Assembly (NCBI GenBank): GCA_947632085.1
Contig: CANRNY010000018.1
Location: 1 to 41,868 of the forward strand
Direction of reading: 5' to 3'
Source: an uncultured Bacilli bacterium
GTDB taxonomy: Bacteria; Bacillota_I; Bacilli_A; RF39; UBA660
Length of the DNA: 41,868 nucleotides
Under the pieces are notes generated by a model. It did no database searches. It was not told the origin of the DNA and was given only the letters and a program-made list of their open reading frames with translations. The position numbers and the translations under genes are program-made. Positions within the stretch are counted from its first letter, which is position 1. Each line of letters begins with the position of its first letter. Positions 1 through 7,141 of the stretch are shown here, in pieces.

Positions 1-155
1 ATATTGAAATGATTCTTGAAAAAGAATTTATGAGCGATGAACCAAGTGAATTCTTAGAAGAACAATTTATGGATGATTCTGAACTTAAAGAAGAAGTAAC
101 AGAACTTGAACAAGCTACATCTGTTGAAAATGATTTAGTTCAACAATTAAGTTAA
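1..155 (+). CDS. C-terminal tail of an unknown acidic protein (5' end outside window)
   Basis: An open frame enters from the left edge (codons start at position 3) and ends at TAA 153-155. About 50 residues are visible, very rich in Glu and Asp and ending in DLVQQLS. Nothing in this tail identifies a family. It is followed immediately by a strong terminator, so it is the last gene of its transcript. Partial at its 5' end. Confidence 0.6.
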   Translation, partial: IEMILEKEFMSDEPSEFLEEQFMDDSELKEEVTELEQATSVENDLVQQLS

Positions 156-156
156 G

Positions 157-182
157 AGATGTAAGAAATTACATCTTTTTTC
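157..182 (+). terminator. Intrinsic terminator after the partial gene
   Basis: An 8-bp perfect stem (agatgtaa 157-164 with ttacatct 169-176) closes a GAAA tetraloop and runs into a T tract. It starts two bases after the stop codon. Confidence 0.85.
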
Positions 183-247
183 TTGCCCTAAAAGTATATT
201 GCTATCCTATATTTTACGTGATAAAATTAAAATGGGATATGGTTGAT

Positions 248-424
248 ATGGAAAAATCAAGAAAAGAAAAAGCAATAGCTCAAGCTTTAGCTAATTTACA
301 AATTGATCGTATATATGTTAAACCTGATTTTATTAACAATTATCGCCAAAAACATAATATTCCTCCTACAAATGGATTAAAATTAGTTTTTAAAAGAGGT
401 GAAAATAATGGTCATAAAAGGTGA
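248..424 (+). CDS. Small protein upstream of Fic, putative antitoxin
   Basis: About 58 residues: a charged N-terminal helix containing ALANLQIDRIYV, then a short tail. The layout of a small helical ORF overlapping a downstream fic gene is that of class I Fic antitoxins (VbhA type), and the ALANL..D..YV stretch is the kind of pattern seen in such partners. The usual inhibitory motif (S/T)xxxE(G/N) is not visible, so the antitoxin role is inferred from context. The frame is open from a GTG at 218. ATG 248 is preferred because GGG 234-236 lies 11 nt upstream, while ATG 239 would sit almost on that site. A likely -10 (gataaaat, about 220-227) precedes it. It overlaps fic by 17 nt. Confidence 0.6.
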   Translation: MEKSRKEKAIAQALANLQIDRIYVKPDFINNYRQKHNIPPTNGLKLVFKRGENNGHKR

Positions 425-1067
425 ACTTCCTGAAGAATATCTTCGTTTATGGGAATCTTATTTATACCCTGGAACTAATACCTTAAAAAATAAATTTGGT
501 ATTACCGATTATGATGAATTAAAAGAAAAAGAAGCTGAAGTTTCCTTTGAAAAATTAGTTGAATTATACGAGCATCCAATAAAAGGCTCATTTGACAAAA
601 AACACTTATGCGATATTCATCGTTATATTTTTTCTGATGTATATGATTGGGCAGGGGAATATCGTCTTGTTTATATGGCCAAAAATAATTCTTATTTTGC
701 TTCTGTTGATATGATAGATACCTATCTAGAACAAGATTTAAAAATGATGAATGAAGAAATAAATAAAGTTACTTATCTTCCTGAGTTAGCATCTTTCTTA
801 GCATCGTATTATGTTTATTTATTAAACGTTCATCCTTTTAGAGAAGGTAATGGTCGATCAATAAGAGAATTTTTAAGAGAATTCGTTCTTGCTAAAACTC
901 CATCATTACAAACTGGTCCTTTAGAATTAGATTTAACCAAAATTGATGGAGACAAAATAAATGAAGTAATTTCTCTTGCTTTAGCATTTCGTGGCCCAAT
1001 AGAAGAAGAGTTTATGAAGGCCTTAACTCCACTTGAACCAGAAAATGAAAGCGAAATAAAAATGTGA
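408..1067 (+). CDS. fic: Fic family protein (FIDO-type nucleotidyltransferase)
   Basis: About 219 residues. The complete Fic core HPFREGNGRSIR is at residues 142-153, with catalytic His and the anion-binding GNGR. Upstream is a typical flap region (YRLVYMAKN..YFAS) and the Fic N-terminal helices (DIHRYIFSDVYDWAGEYR). Such enzymes usually transfer AMP from ATP to a hydroxyl of a target protein. The frame reaches a GTG at 399, but that GTG is part of the Shine-Dalgarno AGAGGTGA (396-402), so ATG 408 is the real start. It overlaps the small upstream ORF, implying translational coupling. No inhibitory (S/T)xxxE(G/N) helix is evident at either end. The target is unknown; a toxin role is inferred. 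Confidence 0.93.
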   Translation: MVIKGELPEEYLRLWESYLYPGTNTLKNKFGITDYDELKEKEAEVSFEKLVELYEHPIKGSFDKKHLCDIHRYIFSDVYDWAGEYRLVYMAKNNSYFASVDMIDTYLEQDLKMMNEEINKVTYLPELASFLASYYVYLLNVHPFREGNGRSIREFLREFVLAKTPSLQTGPLELDLTKIDGDKINEVISLALAFRGPIEEEFMKALTPLEPENESEIKM

Positions 1068-1093
1068 AATATTAATTTATTTCACATTTTTTA
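1056..1093. terminator. Bidirectional terminator between fic and the convergent gene
   Basis: A 10-bp perfect stem (aatgtgaaat 1061-1070 with atttcacatt 1079-1088) has an A tract on the left and T tract on the right. It can stop transcription from both sides and overlaps the fic stop codon. Confidence 0.85.
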
Positions 1094-1881
1094 TTAAAAG
1101 TCATTTGTAATTTCTTTTGTAAAAACTCTTCTTCAAATTGTTTTTGTAAATCAGATGATGGAGTAGGTCGTTTTTGATATACTTTTCCTCTTAATTCATA
1201 TATGTGGTAAGCTTCTTCATATAATTTAATACACATTAATGCTGATTTTAAATCAACAATTTGCGGAGTTAACAAACTTACACCACATACAATTCCATCA
1301 CTATCGGTAACAGGAACAACATAAAACATTCCTGACATTGTTTCTAAATTAACATTAGCTGTATGAGCATAAGGTTTAATAAATGACCAAAACTCTGGTT
1401 CATAATCTAAAAATACTTTCATACTATCTAAGTCTTCAACCAAAGCGATTACTTCTTTTGCATAACTATCTGTTTGAGTAATTGTTGAAAAATCCTTTCT
1501 CGGACGTATTCCACGTCTTTCTTCCTCACATTCACAAGCACTTTCAACTTCTTCTATAACGCTATAATAATATTCTACTGTCTTATCATTCAAAGAATCT
1601 AACATTAACACAACTTTTAAAGCTGCATCAACATCTACTTTATCAACATTCTTTAATATAAAGTTTAATAATTTATTTTCTTTCTTTAAAATTTGATACA
1701 TTTCCTTAATAACATTTAAATTATCTCTTGTAACATTACTTTTTCTTCCAAAAGCCAATAAAGATTTAAAATACGAACCTAAACTATAATAAGTAACTAA
1801 AGCCATTTGTTCAATTGAACCATGTTTCATCTCCTTAATATCACTTATTAACCCGTCTTTATCCCTCGTCATAGACTCCAT
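1072..1881 (-). CDS. Hypothetical protein, possible degenerate metallopeptidase-like C-terminus
   Basis: 269 residues, no signal peptide or membrane segment. The N-terminal half is helical; the C-terminal part reads YVVPVTDSDGIVCGVSLLTPQIVDLKSALMC and then LYEEAYHIYELRG. That last stretch has the spacing of an HExxH helix in small uncharacterised peptidase-like families, but the first His is Tyr and no HExxH exists, so any activity would be lost; this is a guess from pattern only. The start is well supported by AGGTGG about 5 nt upstream of the ATG. Monocistronic, convergent with fic. Confidence 0.7.
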   Translation of the reverse strand: MESMTRDKDGLISDIKEMKHGSIEQMALVTYYSLGSYFKSLLAFGRKSNVTRDNLNVIKEMYQILKKENKLLNFILKNVDKVDVDAALKVVLMLDSLNDKTVEYYYSVIEEVESACECEEERRGIRPRKDFSTITQTDSYAKEVIALVEDLDSMKVFLDYEPEFWSFIKPYAHTANVNLETMSGMFYVVPVTDSDGIVCGVSLLTPQIVDLKSALMCIKLYEEAYHIYELRGKVYQKRPTPSSDLQKQFEEEFLQKKLQMTFNKKCEIN

Positions 1882-1925
1882 AAAACCACCTGAGTATTAT
1901 TATAGTTAAATATTTTAAAAAAGCA

Positions 1926-1950
1926 AATAAAAAAGAATCTAATGATTCTT
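1926..1950 (-). terminator. Terminator of the 218-residue hypothetical gene
   Basis: On the minus strand a 7-bp stem (1944-1950 with 1933-1939, loop 1940-1943) is followed by a T tract (1927-1932). It lies just past the stop of the minus-strand gene that ends at 1954. Confidence 0.75.
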
Positions 1951-1953
1951 ATT

Positions 1954-2610
1954 CTATGCGTTATGTTTAATTCTTTGATAAACTAACTTTAATTTTTGTC
2001 CATCATCTTTTTTCTGACGCCAATCACTAGCATAACTAGTATCTTTATAACTTTCTAAGCTATCATCAACAATATCACTTAATTGATCATATTTTTCTAA
2101 GTCATAAAGCATTTTTATTTTGAAGTTACATTCCTCTGATGAAGTAGGATATTCTAAAATCATTTCTATTTGTTGATAAATATAATCTTTATCTCCAACA
2201 AAAACATCACTACCATCTACAGCAAATGAATAAACATAATTTTCCTCATTTATTTTTATTTCCTCATCTATATAAGTTTGAAAGTTAGTAATAGGGTAGA
2301 AATTACCATTTTCTAACATATCTCTACTAACTTCCTGAAAATAATATTTATTACCTGGAATATCGTCATTATTAGCATAAGTATTAGAGCTATTAATTGT
2401 ACTAACACCTTGACTCAAATAAGCTTGAACCTCTTCTTCAATATATTCTTGTTTTAAATGACAAACAATAGAAGTTAAAGTCGTAAATTGTTTAGATAAT
2501 TGCTTTTGAATAAAGTATTTATCATCTTCTTTATACACAACAGTTAACTTTGTTAAAAAAGGTAACTCTTCATCTGGCATCGCATTTAAAAATCCAATTA
2601 TTTTTTTCAT
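1954..2610 (-). CDS. Hypothetical cytoplasmic protein
   Basis: 218 residues, acidic, soluble, no recognisable motif. It begins MKKIIGFLNAMPDEELPFLTKL and ends with a basic tail. No signal peptide, membrane span or Cys cluster is visible. The start is supported by AGGTGAGATA directly before the ATG, and its own terminator follows, so it is monocistronic. I do not recognise the family and propose no function. Confidence 0.7.
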   Translation of the reverse strand: MKKIIGFLNAMPDEELPFLTKLTVVYKEDDKYFIQKQLSKQFTTLTSIVCHLKQEYIEEEVQAYLSQGVSTINSSNTYANNDDIPGNKYYFQEVSRDMLENGNFYPITNFQTYIDEEIKINEENYVYSFAVDGSDVFVGDKDYIYQQIEMILEYPTSSEECNFKIKMLYDLEKYDQLSDIVDDSLESYKDTSYASDWRQKKDDGQKLKLVYQRIKHNA

Positions 2611-2695
2611 TATCTCACCTAACCATTAAATTAATAGTTGTAAAGGTATTATACTGAAATAACTACCATTTTACAACTAAAATTATTCATTTTAC

Positions 2696-2725
2696 CAAAT
2701 AAAAACTCGAACCAAAATTCGAGTT
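2696..2725 (-). terminator. Terminator of the tRNA-Ala transcript
   Basis: An 8-bp perfect stem (aactcgaa 2704-2711 with ttcgagtt 2718-2725) is followed on the minus strand by a short T-rich run. It begins 11 nt after the encoded CCA end of the tRNA. Confidence 0.75.
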
Positions 2726-2736
2726 AAATTTCATTC

Positions 2737-2813
2737 TGGTGGAGGATGTGGGATTCGAACCCGCGACCCCCTGCGTGCAGGGCAGGTGCTCTAGCCAGCT
2801 GAGCTAATCCCCC
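2737..2813 (-). tRNA. tRNA-Ala (anticodon TGC), CCA encoded
   Basis: A full cloverleaf reads on the minus strand. The acceptor is GGGGGAT with ATCCTCC (one G-U pair), D-arm GCTC/GAGC, anticodon stem CCTGC/GCAGG, then a T-arm with loop TTCGAAT, discriminator A and encoded CCA at 2737-2739. The seven-base anticodon loop is CCTGCAC, giving TGC, which reads Ala codons. Two oddities: base 33 is C rather than the near-universal T, and the T-stem (GCGGG/CCCAC) has one C-A mismatch. Single gene with its own terminator; no other tRNA nearby. Confidence 0.95.
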
Positions 2814-2861
2814 GAGAACATATTAATAGTACCATATATTTTTAGCACTTGCAAGTTTTTT

Positions 2862-3173
2862 TTAATAAATTTCAATAATTTGTGCAAAAAAGACTTTAAG
2901 ATCACTATTTACAATAATATAATGACTATTTTGGTTTATTTGTTCAATTTTACCTTCCTCTATATATATTTTTCCATCTTTAAAATATTTTATTCTTATT
3001 TCTTCTTTTGTTTCATAAGAATCAAAAACTTTCTTTTGTAATTCATTTTGTTGATCTTCAGAAAGAGTAGGCATTTTTACTTTGTTTTTCTTTTTTAAAA
3101 CATCATTAATCATCGAAGATCCACTAGCTACAGCATTAAAAGGTTGCCATTTAACCATTCCACGATCCATCAT
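2862..3173 (-). CDS. YolD-like family protein
   Basis: 103 residues, beginning MMDRGMVKWQPF, the RG.xKW.PF signature of the YolD-like family. Genes of this family are commonly paired with UvrX-type Y-family polymerases, as here, where it overlaps the polymerase stop by 4 nt. The C-terminal half is a small beta-rich domain. The family is thought to assist or regulate the polymerase in the SOS response, but its mechanism is not established. It is co-transcribed from the LexA-box promoter at 4455-4503. Confidence 0.85.
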   Translation of the reverse strand: MMDRGMVKWQPFNAVASGSSMINDVLKKKNKVKMPTLSEDQQNELQKKVFDSYETKEEIRIKYFKDGKIYIEEGKIEQINQNSHYIIVNSDLKVFFAQIIEIY

Positions 3174-4438
3174 GCACTATGTCCTCCAATCTTTTTATTT
3201 CTTTCCTTAATTGTTGAATCATTAAGTAAAGAAGAAGCTTTTAATAAACTATTTTTTCCAAACTTTCCGGTTATTTCATCAACCATTTTATCTTTTATAT
3301 CTTCCTTTTGTTCTTCTTCAAAATCCTCAAATAAATTTAACTGAATACTATTCTTATTGGTTAGTCTTCCAGCACTAACTCCAACTTTTCTAATTGGCAT
3401 ATTAGTATAAAAACGATCAAATAAAAGTAAACAAATATTTAAAATAACTTTACTACTATCAGTAGGTGTATCAATTTTCATTACATGATAAAACCCACCA
3501 CCAACATTTTTTGAATACCCAATAGCTAACCCAATAACAGTTGCTTGCTTATTATTTGCACGTAATCTTCGACAAACAACATCAACCATCTCACTAATTA
3601 TTATTTTGACATTATTACCATTATAATCTTTAAATAAAACCTGACTATTTGAATATGATTTATCAAGTGGTTTTGCATTTACTAAATCACTTATTTTAGA
3701 TAAATCTATCCCATTAGCATGTTCCCATAATTCTAAACCCATCACCCCAAATTTCTCTTTTAATTTATTTTTATCATATAAAGCTAAATCACCAACAGAT
3801 ATAATACCCAAACCATTTAATCTTTTTTCCATTCTTGGTCCAATTCCCCACATTTTAGATAGTGGCGTAATTTTCCATAACTTATTTTTTACATCATCAT
3901 AAGTCCATTTAGCGATTCCATCCTTATATTTCTTAGCTTCTAAATCCATTGCTACTTTAGCCAGTAAAATATTTGGTCCAATCCCAGCATTAGCTGTTAA
4001 ACCAGTTCTCTTAGTTATTTCATTTAATATTTCTTTAGCTAATTCATAGTCTGTTTTCTTATACATTTTTAAATAATTTGTTACATCTAAAAAACATTCA
4101 TCAATAGAGTAGACGTGTAAATCCTCTTTAGCTACATAATCTAAATAAACACTAATAACTTCTTCACTTTTTTGAATATAAAGACTCATTCTAGGAGGAA
4201 CAATATTGTATTTAATATTTTTTGGTATTTCAAAAAGTCTGCCACGTGATTTAACTCCTTGCTTTTTTAAATAGGGTGTAACAGCTAAAGTAATAGCACC
4301 ATCTCCTTGCTTTGGATTAGCTACAACTAAAGGAGCAGTAAATGGATCTAAACCTCGTTCTACACATTCACAAGAAGCAAAAAAACTTTTTAAATCAATA
4401 CTTAAAATATTTCTTTTAACATAAACATTCTCATCCAT
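3170..4438 (-). CDS. Y-family translesion DNA polymerase (UvrX/UmuC type)
   Basis: 422 residues. Residues 11-20 (ILSIDLKSFF) carry the first catalytic Asp (D15) and residues 110-117 (YSIDECFL) the D113-E114 pair. A thumb with a helix-hairpin-helix (WGIGPRMEKRLNGLGI) and a little-finger domain follow. Such enzymes bypass damaged template bases with low fidelity. The N-terminal SFFASCECVERGLDPF is characteristic of the UvrX/YqjW branch rather than DinB. The gene is transcribed with the downstream YolD gene from an SOS-type promoter. A GGTGA site precedes the ATG. Confidence 0.93.
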   Translation of the reverse strand: MDENVYVKRNILSIDLKSFFASCECVERGLDPFTAPLVVANPKQGDGAITLAVTPYLKKQGVKSRGRLFEIPKNIKYNIVPPRMSLYIQKSEEVISVYLDYVAKEDLHVYSIDECFLDVTNYLKMYKKTDYELAKEILNEITKRTGLTANAGIGPNILLAKVAMDLEAKKYKDGIAKWTYDDVKNKLWKITPLSKMWGIGPRMEKRLNGLGIISVGDLALYDKNKLKEKFGVMGLELWEHANGIDLSKISDLVNAKPLDKSYSNSQVLFKDYNGNNVKIIISEMVDVVCRRLRANNKQATVIGLAIGYSKNVGGGFYHVMKIDTPTDSSKVILNICLLLFDRFYTNMPIRKVGVSAGRLTNKNSIQLNLFEDFEEEQKEDIKDKMVDEITGKFGKNSLLKASSLLNDSTIKERNKKIGGHSA

Positions 4439-4454
4439 CTCACATCACCAATAA

Positions 4455-4468
4455 CAAACATTTGTTCT
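4455..4468 (-). promoter_or_regulatory. LexA (SOS) operator upstream of the Y-family polymerase
   Basis: On the minus strand the site is AGAACAAATGTTTG, matching 13 of 14 positions of the Bacillus LexA/DinR consensus CGAACRNRYGTTYG. It lies just downstream of the -10 box, over the expected transcription start, where a repressor would block initiation. Confidence 0.85.
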
Positions 4469-4474
4469 AAAATA

Positions 4475-4503
4475 ATTATATAAAATAAAACATAATATTG
4501 CAA
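4475..4503 (-). promoter_or_regulatory. Promoter of the Y-polymerase/YolD operon
   Basis: Minus strand -35 TTGCAA (4498-4503) and -10 TATAAT (4475-4480) are separated by exactly 17 bp. Confidence 0.8.
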
Positions 4504-4512
4504 TGTAAAAAA

Positions 4513-4541
4513 TTGCCAAAGCTAAATATTTTCGTTATACT
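4513..4541 (+). promoter_or_regulatory. Promoter of the AlkD-like gene
   Basis: -35 TTGCCA (4513-4518) and -10 TATACT (4536-4541) with a 17-bp spacer. It fires away from the polymerase promoter; the two -35 boxes are only 9 bp apart. Confidence 0.75.
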
Positions 4542-4556
4542 AAATTTGGTGATATT

Positions 4557-5264
4557 ATGAATATAACAATATGGAATCAAGAAAATTATCAAAATTACTT
4601 AGCTTATTTAAAGAGTTTATCTAACTTAAAATATAAAAATTTTCAAAGTAGTTTATGTCAAACTAAGTATCTAATGTTAGGTATTAAAATTCCCACTCTA
4701 AGAAGTATTGCTAAACAAATAAGTAAAAGTAATTATGAAGATTTTTTAAAATTAGTTACTAATACTTATTATGAAGAAGTCTTAATTGAAGGCTTAGTTA
4801 TCGCTAATATTAAAGATGAAAAAATATTTAGTAAGTATTTTAATAGTTATCTTAAAAAAATTGATAACTGGGCGATATGTGATTCTTTTTGTAATAGTTT
4901 AAAAATCGTTAATACTAATCCAAAAAAATATTTTAATTTGTCTTTAAAACTAGCTAATTCACCTAAAGAATTTACATCTCGTGTCGGTTTAATAATTATA
5001 TTAAACTTCTTTATAAAAGAAGAATATTTACAAGATATCTTTAATTTATTAGATAATATCGAATCAGATAAATATTATATTAATATGGCTGAAGCCTGGT
5101 TAATTTGTGAATTATATATTTATTATTCAAAAGAAACTACTAATTATTTAAAAAATAATAATTTAAATAGCTTTACTCACAATAAAGCAATAAGTAAAAT
5201 TAGAGAATCATATCGTATCTCAAAAGAAGATAAAGAATATTTAAATACTTTAAAAAGGAAATAA
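4557..5264 (+). CDS. DNA alkylation repair protein (AlkD-like HEAT-repeat glycosylase family)
   Basis: 235 residues, all helical. The family hallmarks are NWAICDSF at residues 104-111 (equivalent to the NWD..D element with the Asp used by AlkD) and the C-terminal KAISKIRESYRIS, matching the conserved final helix. AlkD proteins excise positively charged alkylated bases. Family length is about 220-240 residues, so this looks complete. Trp in the NW element and Asp109 are retained. It is divergent from the SOS polymerase and shares that intergenic region, a small DNA-repair cluster; the LexA box is on the other side of the promoter, so SOS control of this gene is uncertain. Confidence 0.85.
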   Translation: MNITIWNQENYQNYLAYLKSLSNLKYKNFQSSLCQTKYLMLGIKIPTLRSIAKQISKSNYEDFLKLVTNTYYEEVLIEGLVIANIKDEKIFSKYFNSYLKKIDNWAICDSFCNSLKIVNTNPKKYFNLSLKLANSPKEFTSRVGLIIILNFFIKEEYLQDIFNLLDNIESDKYYINMAEAWLICELYIYYSKETTNYLKNNNLNSFTHNKAISKIRESYRISKEDKEYLNTLKRK

Positions 5265-5292
5265 TATTTGTTATTATATTAATGGTGATAAA

Positions 5293-6000
5293 ATGAAAAA
5301 GAAATTGTTAATAATTTTTTTATTGCTCTTATCATGTCCATTCTTACTTAGTGGCTGTGATAAAAAAGAAAAGCAAGAAGATAATAATTCTAAAGAACAA
5401 ACAAAAGAGGAGGAAAAAATCGTGACTGAAGAAATAACAGAAGGCGAAATCGAAGGTTATAAATTTAAAGAAACTGATAAGGTTACTGAAAGAGTTAAAA
5501 TTCAAATGCAAAATGGTGATATCATCTTAATAGTTTTATCTAATTCTGATGCTCCAATTACCATAGCTAATTTTCAAAAGTTAGTTAGTGAACATTTCTA
5601 TGATGGTTTAACATTCCATCGTATTATGAAAGATTTTATGATTCAAACTGGTGATCCAAACGGTAATGGTACTGGTGGCTCTGATGAAGAAATAAAAGGT
5701 GAATTTTCTCTTAATGGAGTTAAAAACGATATGTCTCATACCAGAGGCGTAGTATCAATGGCTCGTCGTGGTGGCAACCCTGAAACAGCTGAAACAATGA
5801 ATAGTGCTTCAAGTCAATTCTTTATTGTTCATCAAGACTCAACATACTTAGATGGTAATTATGCTGCCTTTGGTAAAGTCTTTGCTGGTATGGATGTTGT
5901 TGATAAATTAGCAGCTACGGAAGTTGGTCCTGATGGTCAGACTCCAGTTGTTAAACCAGTTATAAAATCAATAAGGTTTATTGAAATCGAAAAGGTTTAA
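5293..6000 (+). CDS. Cyclophilin-type peptidyl-prolyl isomerase lipoprotein
   Basis: 235 residues. A lipoprotein signal peptide ends in the lipobox LSGC (C22), followed by a Glu/Lys-rich linker to about residue 60 and a cyclophilin domain to about 232. The catalytic-region motif FHRI is at 108-111 (R110 as the key Arg), QTGDP at 118-122 and SQFFI near 174-178. It should catalyse proline isomerisation on the outer face of the membrane, helping fold exported proteins. The usual active-site Trp is not obvious (GNYAAFG in place of a KHTVFG-like stretch). It lies 53 nt upstream of a membrane-anchored thioredoxin-like gene, but a terminator separates them. Confidence 0.92.
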   Translation: MKKKLLIIFLLLLSCPFLLSGCDKKEKQEDNNSKEQTKEEEKIVTEEITEGEIEGYKFKETDKVTERVKIQMQNGDIILIVLSNSDAPITIANFQKLVSEHFYDGLTFHRIMKDFMIQTGDPNGNGTGGSDEEIKGEFSLNGVKNDMSHTRGVVSMARRGGNPETAETMNSASSQFFIVHQDSTYLDGNYAAFGKVFAGMDVVDKLAATEVGPDGQTPVVKPVIKSIRFIEIEKV

Positions 6001-6018
6001 TAAAAACCTTTTTTTTCT
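5990..6018 (+). terminator. Terminator after the cyclophilin gene
   Basis: A 9-bp stem (aaaaggttt 5990-5998 with aaacctttt 6004-6012) runs into eight or more T. It overlaps the stop codon. Confidence 0.8.
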
Positions 6019-6062
6019 TTAAAAAAAATGATAAAATATAAAAAGAATGATAGGTGGTAAAA

Positions 6063-7025
6063 ATGGCTGAAGAAAAAGCGAAAAAAAATACTAATACAAA
6101 AGCTAATCATAATTCTCAAAGCAAAAAAAATAATAATTATCGTAGAGGACAAAATTACAAGCGTAAAAAAACAAGTAGTGCTAATCGTAAACCAAAAACT
6201 TCTACCCAAAATAAAATTACTAAAGTTAAAGAAACAACTTCTAGTGTAACAAAAGAACTAAAAGAAAAAGTTACACCAATTGAAGAACCTAAAGTAGAGG
6301 TTAAAGAAGAACCTAAAGTAGAAGTAAAAGAAGAAAAAAATGAAAAAGTCGAAAAGAGCACATCAAAAGCTAAAGAAGAACAATTAGAAAAAACAATTAT
6401 TTTTGATGGTACTCAAAATAAAAATCTTGATGATGTAGTTGATAGATTAGAAGAAGACAATGTTGTTTTAGATGATAAAGTTATTAAAAGAAGCAAAACT
6501 AAAAAAGCTATAATTATTCTTTTAATCGTTGCTATCGTTGGTATCATAATTTCTGCTACCTCATACGTTGTATCTCATGAAACTAATAATAAGTTACAAG
6601 AAAATGTAAATATTAATATATATAAGAAAGTAAATAAGGTAATTAAAAAAGAGGGAAAGTTATCTCCTAAAGAAGAACCAGAAGAACTAAAAGAAGATTA
6701 TGAACACATTAAAACGATTTCTCTAGCTGAACTAGAACAAAAAATAGTTGATAAAGAAGATATGATTGTTTTAATTGCTAGTACAAACTGTTATCATTGT
6801 GCAGCTTACGAACCAATTGTTGAAGAAGTATTTGCCGAAAACAATAAAACAATTTATCGTATTAATGTTATCTCATTAAGTAAAGAAGAAGGCGAAAGAT
6901 TACTATCATATTATTACTTTAAAACAACACCAGTTATCTTCAGTGTTAAAGATGGTTATGTTTCTTCTGAAATAAAAAATTCAACAACCAAAGAAGACTT
7001 AACCAACTGGTTAAAATTACAATAA
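6063..7025 (+). CDS. Membrane-anchored thioredoxin-like protein with a Lys/Asn-rich cytoplasmic region
   Basis: About 320 residues. An N-terminal low-complexity stretch rich in Lys, Asn, Thr (1-70) is followed by a near-perfect short tandem repeat of EEPKVEVK, one membrane span (about 149-169, AIIILLIVAIVGIIIS), and an external domain with CYHC at 243-246 and a later TTPV, where the Pro would be the thioredoxin cis-Pro. This suggests an extracytoplasmic thiol/disulfide or bacithiol-independent thioredoxin-fold role; substrate unknown. The frame opens at GTG 6054, but that GTG lies inside the Shine-Dalgarno TAGGTGG, so ATG 6063 is chosen. A -10-like gataaaat lies at about 6030. Confidence 0.75.
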   Translation: MAEEKAKKNTNTKANHNSQSKKNNNYRRGQNYKRKKTSSANRKPKTSTQNKITKVKETTSSVTKELKEKVTPIEEPKVEVKEEPKVEVKEEKNEKVEKSTSKAKEEQLEKTIIFDGTQNKNLDDVVDRLEEDNVVLDDKVIKRSKTKKAIIILLIVAIVGIIISATSYVVSHETNNKLQENVNINIYKKVNKVIKKEGKLSPKEEPEELKEDYEHIKTISLAELEQKIVDKEDMIVLIASTNCYHCAAYEPIVEEVFAENNKTIYRINVISLSKEEGERLLSYYYFKTTPVIFSVKDGYVSSEIKNSTTKEDLTNWLKLQ

Positions 7026-7036
7026 GATTTAAAAAA

Positions 7037-7068
7037 ACAACTATAACAAGAAATTATAGTTGTTTTTA
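7037..7068 (+). terminator. Terminator after the thioredoxin-like gene
   Basis: A 10-bp perfect stem (7037-7046 with 7054-7063) with a T tract after it and an A tract before it. Confidence 0.85.
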
Positions 7069-7087
7069 TTTTTAGTTATAGCAAATC

Positions 7088-7115
7088 TTGACAAACAAAA
7101 TAAAATGCTTATAAT
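7088..7115 (+). promoter_or_regulatory. Consensus promoter of the LysR-type gene
   Basis: Perfect -35 TTGACA (7088-7093) and perfect -10 TATAAT (7110-7115), spacer 16 bp. Confidence 0.85.
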
Positions 7116-7141
7116 AAAAACCATTCAAAGGGGGCTTATTT

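Noticed and set aside
3144-3344. Plus-strand frame opposite the YolD/polymerase junction
   Set aside because: Opposite two well-supported overlapping genes, without its own promoter or Shine-Dalgarno.
5997-6361. Two minus-strand frames of about 70 codons near the thioredoxin-like gene
   Set aside because: Phe/Ser-rich low-complexity shadows of the Lys-rich coding strand.
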